Assembly (NCBI GenBank): GCA_019322815.1
Contig: JAHWIB010000056.1
Location: 1 to 6,892 of the forward strand
Direction of reading: 5' to 3'
Source of the DNA: Candidatus Woesearchaeota archaeon
GTDB taxonomy: Archaea > Nanobdellota > Nanobdellia > Woesearchaeales > WJKL01
Length of the DNA stretch: 6,892 bases
Positions 1 through 5,241 of the stretch are shown here, in pieces (position 1 is the first letter of the stretch; every line of letters begins with the position of its first letter). The position numbers and the translations under genes are program-made. The notes under the pieces are model-generated. The model did not search any database and was not told where the DNA came from. It worked only from the letters and a program-made list of their open reading frames with translations.

Positions 1-939
1 CTTAAGGATATACTCGCAACAATTAATTGAACATGCAATACTTGCATAATAATATCCTTTCTGATAACATAAAAAAGATTGTTCTGCAAAATCCCCTATT
101 AAAGTGTACAAAGGATACCAATCTTGAGGTTCTTCGTACCAATCCGTTATGATGATGTGAGGTTCAGGATATTGGATAAATCCTACTTCAACAGGCTCTA
201 TTTGTTTTGGTAAAAAAGTTCCATCATCATGCTCAAAAAAAGTACTGGTTATATTGTCATACTTCTGTTCTATTAATTCATCTAACTCTTTATCTCTCAA
301 CTTTAAACTTAAATAAATTTTTTTAATTAAATCTTCAAATACTTCTTCAAAATCAAAACCAGAATTATTTCTCTTATATGAATAAGCTTTGTTTAACATC
401 TCAAATAATAAATCATCACTAATTTTAAGACCAAAAAGATAATCTAGTATAGCAATTAATTCAAAAAATTGTGCCTGTGTTGCATAATGACCATATCCCT
501 TGAATGGACTATGTAAAAAATTATTTCTTTGTACTTGAACAAAGTCAAGAGTTTCTTTAACTCTTAATAATTGTTTTTCGTTAAGTTTTTTATTCTTTAA
601 TTTATTCAAAAGCTGGCTCTTAGCATACTCAAAATTTCTTTTGCTTTTTCCTTCCAAATAAATAGATAGATAATCTTCCCAATTCTCTTTTAGTAAACAT
701 AATTTGACTAATAATTCGAAAAAAGGGCCAAATAAGGAATAATGAACTTGAGTATCTGCAAGGTTCGGAAAATCTGTATTTAAAATTAGTTCAAGAAATT
801 TTTCTAAGGTTAATCTTCTCTCCTTAAAGAATTGGCCTTTTTGTTTAGTATTAAATTTTTTTAGTTTTGTTAAATCTTTATAATTCTCTTGAGCCTCACT
901 TGTAATCTCAGGAAAAGAGAGGAAACTTTCCACTTCCAT
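1..939 (-). CDS. HEPN-domain-like protein, possible RNase, C-terminus cut by window edge
   Basis: An uninterrupted frame of 313 codons starts at ATG 939-937 and has no stop before the window edge, so the gene continues to the left. The start is firm: it is the first start codon after an in-frame TAG at 957-955, and a GGGAG ribosome site lies 7 nt upstream. Residues 66-85 (around YSLFGPFFELLVKL) and 125-170 look helical, and residues 138-143 read RNNFLH. This fits the R-x4-6-H catalytic motif of HEPN domains, many of which are metal-independent RNases in toxin-antitoxin and abortive-infection systems. The last visible segment, residues 283-313 (DFAEQSFLCYQKGYYYAS...CEYILK), resembles the first helices of a second HEPN-like domain, whose motif would lie outside the window. 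The gene begins 1 nt after hsdM ends, so it is probably co-translated with the defence operon. The HEPN call rests on a short motif and helical context, and catalytic activity is inferred. Confidence 0.7.
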   Translation of the reverse strand, partial: MEVESFLSFPEITSEAQENYKDLTKLKKFNTKQKGQFFKERRLTLEKFLELILNTDFPNLADTQVHYSLFGPFFELLVKLCLLKENWEDYLSIYLEGKSKRNFEYAKSQLLNKLKNKKLNEKQLLRVKETLDFVQVQRNNFLHSPFKGYGHYATQAQFFELIAILDYLFGLKISDDLLFEMLNKAYSYKRNNSGFDFEEVFEDLIKKIYLSLKLRDKELDELIEQKYDNITSTFFEHDDGTFLPKQIEPVEVGFIQYPEPHIIITDWYEEPQDWYPLYTLIGDFAEQSFLCYQKGYYYASIACSINCCEYILK

Positions 940-940
940 T

Positions 941-2518
941 CTAAATCTCCCATCCTATTTTCTTAAGATTTAATTTAATCTCTTTCTCCAGTTTATCACT
1001 TTCCTTGAATTGTTCTTTTAGTTCTTTTGTCATCTTATCCATTTTTTCTTCAAATGGCACACCATCATCCTCTTCTTCAGGAACTCCAACATATCTTCCA
1101 GGAGTTAAAATAAAATTATGTTTTTCAATCTCCTCTAATTTTGCACCCTTACAAAATCCTGCAACATCTTCATATTTTCCAGCACCCTTTTCTCCTCTCC
1201 ATGCATGATAAACATCAACAATTTTATTAATCTCTTCTTGGGTTAACTGCCTATGCCTTCTGTCGATCATCTCCCCCATATTTCTTGCATCAATAAATAA
1301 AACCTCATTATTCCTTTTTCTTTTTCCATGATCTGTTTTATCTCTTGTAACAAACCATAAACATGCAGGGATAGCAGTATTGTAAAATAGTTGTCCTGGG
1401 AGAGCAACCATACAATCCACTAAATCTGCTTTCAAAAGATTCTTTCTTATCTCACCTTCTCCAGAAGTATTTGATGACATAGAACCATTAGCTAAAACAA
1501 AACCTGCAATTCCATGAGGCGTAAGATGATGGACAAAATTTTGAACCCAGGCAAAATTAGCATTTCCTTTTGGAGGCACACCATACTTCCATCTTACATC
1601 TTCTCTTAACAACTCTCCCCCCCAATCACTCATATTAAAAGGAGGATTTGCTAAAATAAAATCAGACCTTAAATCCTTGTGTTGATCATCGTGAAAACTA
1701 TCTCCTAATCTAACATCATTATCAATCCCTCTAATTGCTAAATTCATTTTACATAATTTCCATGTTGTATGATTTAGCTCTTGACCATAAACAAAAATAT
1801 CTCCCTTTCTCCCACCATGACTTTCTACAAATTTTTCAGATTGAATGAACATGCCACCACTTCCACAGCAAGGATCAAACACCCTTCCTTCATAAGGCTC
1901 AATCATTCTAACAAGTAATTGAACAATGCACGCAGGAGTATAAAACTCTCCACCTTTTTTACCTTCAGCACTTGCAAACTGCCCTAAAAAATATTCATAC
2001 ACTTTTCCTAAAACATCTTTTCTCCTACTTTCCCTATCTCCCAAACCAATTGTTCCAATTAAATCTATCAACTCGCCAAGCCTTCTTTTATCTAAACTTG
2101 CTTTTGAATAATCCTTAGGTAAAACTCCCTTAAGAGAATCATTGTCTTTTTCCAAAACATCCATTGCCTCATCAATTATTTTTCCAATCTCAGGGCTCTT
2201 TGCATTTTCTTCTATTCTCTTCCATCTAGCCTTTTCAGGAACCCAGAAAACATTATCTTTAGTATAGGCCTCTTTTTCCTCTTTAATATAATATCTTTCA
2301 GTTGGCTCTTTAACATACCATTCGCTTTTAGGATTAGATGCCTCTTTCTCTAATTCCTTCTGATGCTCTTCAAAAGCATCTGAAATATATTTCAAAAAAA
2401 TAATCCCCAATACAACATGCTTATATTCGGCAGCATCAAGATTGCCTCTAAGCTTATCAGCTGCCTGCCACATCTTCTGTTCAAAACCTAAATTTGCTCC
2501 ATTATTCTTCTTTGTCAT
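941..2518 (-). CDS. hsdM: Type I restriction-modification DNA methyltransferase subunit HsdM
   Basis: This 525-residue protein has full HsdM length and architecture. Residues 10-150 form the N-terminal helical HsdM domain (QKMWQAADKLRGNLDAAEYK). The N6-adenine methyltransferase core follows: GEFYTP at 190-195, the S-adenosylmethionine-binding motif DPCCGSGG at 215-222, and the catalytic NPPF at 291-294. The typical HsdM tail element LTPGRYVG is at 471-478, and a charged coiled-coil-like helix occupies about 489-520. In known systems HsdM methylates adenine within a bipartite site chosen by HsdS, and HsdR cuts unmodified DNA. All catalytic motifs are intact, so the enzyme is probably active. 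Its ATG overlaps the stop of the upstream nucleotidyltransferase gene (ATGA), and a strong ribosome site precedes it. Neither hsdS nor hsdR is in the window; they could lie beyond the left edge, or the subunit may work with other partners. Confidence 0.96.
   Translation of the reverse strand: MTKKNNGANLGFEQKMWQAADKLRGNLDAAEYKHVVLGIIFLKYISDAFEEHQKELEKEASNPKSEWYVKEPTERYYIKEEKEAYTKDNVFWVPEKARWKRIEENAKSPEIGKIIDEAMDVLEKDNDSLKGVLPKDYSKASLDKRRLGELIDLIGTIGLGDRESRRKDVLGKVYEYFLGQFASAEGKKGGEFYTPACIVQLLVRMIEPYEGRVFDPCCGSGGMFIQSEKFVESHGGRKGDIFVYGQELNHTTWKLCKMNLAIRGIDNDVRLGDSFHDDQHKDLRSDFILANPPFNMSDWGGELLREDVRWKYGVPPKGNANFAWVQNFVHHLTPHGIAGFVLANGSMSSNTSGEGEIRKNLLKADLVDCMVALPGQLFYNTAIPACLWFVTRDKTDHGKRKRNNEVLFIDARNMGEMIDRRHRQLTQEEINKIVDVYHAWRGEKGAGKYEDVAGFCKGAKLEEIEKHNFILTPGRYVGVPEEEDDGVPFEEKMDKMTKELKEQFKESDKLEKEIKLNLKKIGWEI
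947..951 (-). promoter_or_regulatory. Ribosome binding site of the HEPN-like gene
   Basis: The minus strand reads GGGAG, 7 nt before the ATG at 939. It lies inside the last codons of hsdM, so translation of the HEPN-like gene is probably coupled to hsdM. It fixes the start of a gene that lacks a stop codon in the window. Confidence 0.6.
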
Positions 2519-3324
2519 ATTGATTCGCTCCTTTCTGGCTTTTTATCCTTTTTCATAACTTTGGGCTTATCTTTCTCATCCAGAGTTAATAATGAATCTC
2601 TAAATGGAATATATTTTAATTTTTTCGTGTTTCTCTCTTCCAAGATTTCTTTAATCAATTCTTTAGCTGTCTGAACATCCTTTTCATTATAAGCATAAGG
2701 CCCAAATATTCCCTTAAAACTGTCATCAAATTGAGGCTTATTAAGAAAATCAAATTGTTTTTTAATTGAGGTTTTGACTTTCTCTGCATCTCCTTTTTGT
2801 AAATGCTTTTTTAATTTCTCAATATTGCAAGGCATTAATGCAACAACATCTCTAATATCTGATAACCTTCCACTATGAAGTTTCATAGCAATAAGTAATT
2901 CTCTTTCTGGAGTTAAAAATTCTGAATTACTTAATTTTCTTTTTACAGAATGTTTTTTAATATAATCTATTCCCCATGTACCCTCTGTTGTTCTGCAAAC
3001 TAAACCATTAATCAATAAATCAATATCCACAGGAAGATTCTTCATCTTTTTCCTAAATCTCTTAAAATTCTCTCCATAAAGCAAAGCTATCTCTTTTTCA
3101 TAATGCAAAAAATAACCTTCTTTTTCCAAAGCCTTTTCAAATTTTTTTAAGTCATCTTCACTTACTACAATATCTAAATCAATAGAAAACCTTTTCTTAT
3201 AGGTTGAAATTGCATAACCACCAACAACTACAAAATCTAATTTTTTGTCAAGAAACAAGTTTATTATTCTCATAACTTCTTGTTCTCTTTCAAGCAATCC
3301 AACCCTTGAATCTGTTTTAGACAT
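2515..3324 (-). CDS. AbiEii-like nucleotidyltransferase (toxin-like)
   Basis: This is a nucleotidyltransferase-fold protein related to AbiEii/DUF1814-type toxins. The frame is open from 3351, but the ATG at 3324 (protein MSKTDSRVG..., 269 residues) is preferred because a GAGGT ribosome site lies 8 nt before it, while the ATGs at 3351 and 3342 have none. Numbered from 3324, the signature is VVGGYAIS at about 33-40, then SIDLD with the metal-binding pair D49 and D51, and a further acidic pair in VDIDLLI (D100, D102). The family's conserved Lys and Asp elements appear as LLIAMKL (K148) and DIRDV (D159). AbiEii toxins transfer nucleotides to a cellular target, reported to be tRNA for some relatives, and are held in check by AbiEi. 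The upstream gene here resembles AbiEi, so a type IV-like toxin-antitoxin pair is likely. The stop overlaps the hsdM start by 4 nt. The toxin role and substrate are inferred. Confidence 0.8.
   Translation of the reverse strand: MSKTDSRVGLLEREQEVMRIINLFLDKKLDFVVVGGYAISTYKKRFSIDLDIVVSEDDLKKFEKALEKEGYFLHYEKEIALLYGENFKRFRKKMKNLPVDIDLLINGLVCRTTEGTWGIDYIKKHSVKRKLSNSEFLTPERELLIAMKLHSGRLSDIRDVVALMPCNIEKLKKHLQKGDAEKVKTSIKKQFDFLNKPQFDDSFKGIFGPYAYNEKDVQTAKELIKEILEERNTKKLKYIPFRDSLLTLDEKDKPKVMKKDKKPERSESI
2528..2535 (-). promoter_or_regulatory. Strong ribosome binding site of hsdM
   Basis: The minus strand reads GAAAGGAG with 9 nt to the ATG at 2518. It lies within the end of the upstream nucleotidyltransferase gene. 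With the ATGA overlap it implies translational coupling, and it supports the chosen hsdM start. Confidence 0.7.
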
Positions 3325-3970
3325 TTGTAACAACCTCTGCATATCTTGCATTTAATTCTAACTTATAAATTCTGTCTAATTGCTCTAAAATATTTTCTAA
3401 ATGCAATTCTTTTCCCCATTCTACTAATTCTCTTAAAGGCATAACCGGCAATCCATCTTTTTTCTTTATTTCAAAATCCTTATTTTCTATAATCCAAACT
3501 AAAGGCCTCTTATTAACAGCTTTTCCTTCTGTATAAGAAATTCCTTCTTTTCTCAAAGCAGTTTTTAATTTATCTGCATCTCTCTTATCAACTTCTAAAA
3601 AATAAATTCTATCATAAAAATCTCCAGTTACAAAACTTCCTTTAGTCCAAATAGTCGCGGCAGTCCCTCTTACAAACCTGACCTTTAATTTTAAAGTTTT
3701 AACTAATCTCCAAAATTTCTCGTCCTTATCAATAACAGAAACAGCATTATCTAACTCCCTAAACTTCTTATAAATCAAATTTTTATTTATTTTAATAATA
3801 TTTTTGTTGCCTTTTCTAACTAAACTAATTACTCCATATCTCTCTAATTCAGAAATCCACCTATAAACTGCAGAATAAGCAAATCCTATTTTAGAGGCCA
3901 AGCTATAAATGCTTTCTCCATCTTTAGCATTTTTTACTATGTTCATTGTTATTTCATTCACTATTACCAT
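3317..3970 (-). CDS. Winged-HTH regulator, AbiEi antitoxin-like
   Basis: The 217-residue protein starts with a winged helix-turn-helix: residues 20-50 (SIYSLASKIGFAYSAVYRWI, then ELERYGVISL) form the helices and 50-62 the basic wing. The remaining ~150 residues are a mixed domain ending in PVMPLRELVEWGKELHLENI at 175-194. This layout and its position just upstream of an AbiEii-like nucleotidyltransferase match AbiEi-type antitoxins, which in AbiE systems bind inverted repeats in their own promoter and neutralise the toxin gene product. It is the first gene of the four-gene minus-strand operon and overlaps the next gene by 8 nt. The ATG at 3970 has no ribosome site but sits about 26 nt from a TATA-like box, so the mRNA is probably leaderless. 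A perfect inverted repeat covers this start codon and is a likely self-binding site. The family assignment is from layout and context rather than strong sequence motifs. Confidence 0.7.
   Translation of the reverse strand: MVIVNEITMNIVKNAKDGESIYSLASKIGFAYSAVYRWISELERYGVISLVRKGNKNIIKINKNLIYKKFRELDNAVSVIDKDEKFWRLVKTLKLKVRFVRGTAATIWTKGSFVTGDFYDRIYFLEVDKRDADKLKTALRKEGISYTEGKAVNKRPLVWIIENKDFEIKKKDGLPVMPLRELVEWGKELHLENILEQLDRIYKLELNARYAEVVTNV
3333..3337 (-). promoter_or_regulatory. Ribosome binding site deciding the nucleotidyltransferase start
   Basis: The minus strand reads GAGGT with an 8-nt spacer to the ATG at 3324. The two earlier in-frame ATGs (3351 and 3342) have AT-rich leaders without any such motif, so the shorter 269-residue protein is favoured. 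Confidence 0.55.
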
Positions 3971-3989
3971 TATCTTTCTAAAGATAATG
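3968..3989. repeat. Perfect inverted repeat over the start codon, probable operator
   Basis: Two perfect 10-bp arms, CATTATCTTT (3968-3977) and AAAGATAATG (3980-3989), flank a 2-bp CT centre. The left arm contains the start codon of the AbiEi-like gene on the minus strand. The site lies between the TATA-like box and the predicted transcription start, where a bound repressor would block initiation. AbiEi-type proteins are known to bind inverted repeats for autoregulation; that this one does so is inferred. Confidence 0.7.
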
Positions 3990-3990
3990 A

Positions 3991-4006
3991 ATTTAAATAT
4001 CTTTCT
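3991..4006 (-). promoter_or_regulatory. Archaeal TATA/BRE promoter of the defence operon
   Basis: On the minus strand the sequence reads AGAAAGATATTTAAAT. The ATTTAAAT part resembles an archaeal TATA box and the purine-rich GAAAGA before it resembles a BRE (TFB recognition element). The box centre is about 26 nt upstream of the ATG at 3970, the usual distance to a transcription start, so transcription probably begins at or next to the start codon and drives all four minus-strand genes. Confidence 0.6.
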
Positions 4007-4007
4007 A
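3998..4007 (+). repeat. Second copy of the operator half-site, over the promoter
   Basis: TATCTTTCTA here is an exact 10-bp repeat of 3971-3980, which is inside the inverted repeat. The copies are 27 bp apart, close to 2.5 helical turns. This copy overlaps the upstream part of the minus-strand TATA/BRE region. A third half-site in inverted orientation is the arm at 3980-3989, so the region holds three TATCTTT units in 37 bp. Confidence 0.55.
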
Positions 4008-4067
4008 TGCTGAAAATTAGTCTATTCTCCATAATATTCCATTTCCGTATCCTTTTCGTATTTCCTA

Positions 4068-4080
4068 TTTTATATAAATA
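4068..4080 (+). promoter_or_regulatory. TATA-like promoter of the plus-strand regulator
   Basis: The sequence TTTTATATAAATA contains a strong TATA-like box centred near 4073, 25 nt before the ATG at 4098. No ribosome site precedes that ATG, which fits a leaderless transcript. This promoter is divergent from the one at 3991-4006, and the two share the 127-bp gap between genes. Confidence 0.55.
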
Positions 4081-4097
4081 TTTTTGATTTCTTAGAT

Positions 4098-4484
4098 ATG
4101 GAAAGAATACAGGAGTTATATGGATTTTTAGTATCAAGCATGAGGCGATTGAATGTTCTCAAGGCACTCAAAAACAAACCTCTTAGACCTTTTGAAATAT
4201 CAAAAAAAATCAAATACAAAGCCCCAAATGTATCAAAAACTCTTTTTCAGCTAGAAAAACATAATTTAGTTGAATGTATAACTCCTGATAAAAGTTCATG
4301 GAGAGTTTATGCTATTACAGATTTAGGAAAACAAGTTCTAAAATTATTAAAAAATATTAATTGCTCAAATTCACTGAGCGCGCCCCTGCGGGGCAAAATT
4401 TACCCGGCCGTCCCTGTTCGAATCAGCAAGATTCCAGTACCAGGCGTACAGGCCGAGACCCCTGTCACGATACAGCGCACGTAA
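4098..4484 (+). CDS. Small winged-HTH transcriptional regulator with an antisense-encoded tail
   Basis: Residues 1-88 form a compact winged helix-turn-helix of the ArsR/MarR-like archaeal kind: SSMRRLNVLKALKNKPLRPF at 13-32, the recognition region YKAPNVSKTLFQLEKHNLVE at 40-59, a short wing (SSWRVYAITDLGKQVL at 66-81), and a closing helix. It probably binds DNA as a dimer. The domain naturally ends near residue 88-91 (position about 4370). The frame then stays open for 37 more codons to TAA at 4482-4484, and those codons are the antisense of the 3' end of the convergent minus-strand gene. Composition jumps from very AT-rich to GC-rich at that border. The tail (SLSAPLRGKIYPAV...) resembles no regulator element I recognise. 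The original 3' end was probably replaced, or the overlap is tolerated. The HTH part is confident; the tail may have no selected function. Confidence 0.75.
   Translation: MERIQELYGFLVSSMRRLNVLKALKNKPLRPFEISKKIKYKAPNVSKTLFQLEKHNLVECITPDKSSWRVYAITDLGKQVLKLLKNINCSNSLSAPLRGKIYPAVPVRISKIPVPGVQAETPVTIQRT
4338..4355 (-). terminator. Possible oligo-T terminator after the DGR-target-like gene
   Basis: About 16-30 nt past the TGA of the minus-strand gene, the minus strand reads TATTTTTTAATAATTTTA. Archaeal RNA polymerase commonly terminates at such T runs without a hairpin. The site lies inside the plus-strand regulator gene. In so AT-rich a genome the signal is weak. Confidence 0.25.
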
Positions 4485-4487
4485 TCC
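4371..4487 (-). other. Candidate DGR variable region
   Basis: This is the 3'-terminal cassette of the preceding gene, codons 252-289 plus stop. By hand count, 4371-4480 is about 61% G+C (67 of 110), while the 50 bp on its left (4321-4370) is 16% and the gene body on its right is about 35-42%. Codons at likely variable sites fit adenine-directed change of AAY and AGG templates: TAC, GAC, TAC, AAC and GAC beside TGG, TGG and AGG. The run YAWYWN and the residues D, S, N, R, D sit between constant GLGL and GRV elements. No second copy (template repeat) exists in this window. Confidence 0.6.
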
Positions 4488-5240
4488 AATATTATCCCCA
4501 CTCGGCATATAAAGAGTTCTATCACCATTACCTATCTCACTAACTGCTGGCAATCCTCTATCTAAACCATATTCAAACTTATGATTCTCTCCTGTTCTAC
4601 TCAAAATTTCATGAGGATAAACCAAAGTAACTCCTGGAACTATAACTGGTTTAACTCCATAATTCATATTTTGATCAGGAACTCCTCCCGCATTAACTAT
4701 AACTAATCTTTTTTCTAAATCATCCTGGCTTAAACCTAAATCACTTCTATGTTGAATAATACCCTCTTTCAACGCTTCTGATTCTTTTTGATTCTCGCCA
4801 TTAGTATCATAAAGCAACAAAGCTAAATCTTCCCAATATCTGCTCGGATCAGGAAGCTTTCCTTCTTTCAATAATGATTCATCTTGCATAGGAGTTATTG
4901 GATAAAATCCTTGACTCTGCAAACTAGGATTCCCAGCAATTGTAGAAACCAAAGCCATTCTTTTAATAGCATACATATTCTCTACTTCTCCAGAACTTCC
5001 AGTTGGAATCTCAGCTCTTGTTCCACTAAATCTTTCATTAATCTTTGAAATTAATTCCTGAAAATAATCTCCATGAGGCCCATCATAACTCATAATAAAA
5101 CTTTCAGCAGGTAAATCAGGAAAACCTGTATTTTGAACAGGAGTTGGAGGTTGTGCTATTGGTCTAGTAACAGATCTTTCATCAGGAACTTCTTTATTTT
5201 TCCATCTTTCAGCTGTTTGTAAAAATCTCTTGTTTACCAT
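4371..5240 (-). CDS. Predicted diversity-generating retroelement target protein
   Basis: The frame is open from a GTG at 5297, but the ATG at 5240 (289 residues, MVNKRFLQ...) is preferred because it sits 1 nt after the stop of the upstream vWA gene. Neither start has a clear ribosome site. Residues 1-250 are soluble, without signal peptide or membrane segment, and I do not recognise a named domain there. The C-terminus (LYMPSGDNIGLRALYRDRG, then LGLYAWYWNLADSNRDGRV, then NFAPQGRAQ) has the look of the C-type-lectin-like ends of DGR targets in archaea and candidate-phylum bacteria: R..GL.L......LA.S..DGRV.F framing clustered Tyr, Trp, Asn, Asp and Arg. In DGRs, error-prone reverse transcription of a template rewrites adenine positions in such an end to vary ligand binding. 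The last ~39 codons use CGT, CGG, CGC, CTG and GCC, whereas the rest of the gene is AT-rich. The reverse transcriptase and template are not in the window, so the DGR role is inferred. Confidence 0.72.
   Translation of the reverse strand: MVNKRFLQTAERWKNKEVPDERSVTRPIAQPPTPVQNTGFPDLPAESFIMSYDGPHGDYFQELISKINERFSGTRAEIPTGSSGEVENMYAIKRMALVSTIAGNPSLQSQGFYPITPMQDESLLKEGKLPDPSRYWEDLALLLYDTNGENQKESEALKEGIIQHRSDLGLSQDDLEKRLVIVNAGGVPDQNMNYGVKPVIVPGVTLVYPHEILSRTGENHKFEYGLDRGLPAVSEIGNGDRTLYMPSGDNIGLRALYRDRGLGLYAWYWNLADSNRDGRVNFAPQGRAQ
4382..4394 (-). other. GC-rich hairpin at the 3' end of the variable region
   Basis: GCCCC and GGGGC form a perfect 5-bp stem around a 3-nt loop, 8 bp before the stop codon of the target gene. 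In the best-studied DGRs a GC-rich segment marks the end of the variable region, where homing initiates, and a nearby GC hairpin or cruciform helps homing. A similar role here is inferred; the stem is short and lies in coding sequence. Confidence 0.5.
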
Positions 5241-5241
5241 T

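Noticed and set aside
1005..1208. Plus-strand open frame of 67 codons
   Set aside because: It is antisense to the conserved C-terminal part of hsdM, has no promoter or ribosome site, and its Ser-rich protein is what the antisense of Glu/Lys-rich coding sequence gives.
4416..4424. GTTCGAATC, a tRNA T-loop-like sequence
   Set aside because: The flanking bases pair for only three of five T-stem positions, no matching anticodon or acceptor arms are found nearby, and the segment is coding sequence of the candidate variable region.
4361..4543. Plus-strand open frame of 60 codons across the GC-rich cassette
   Set aside because: It overlaps both the regulator and the target gene in another frame and has no start signals; it is open because of the unusual composition there.
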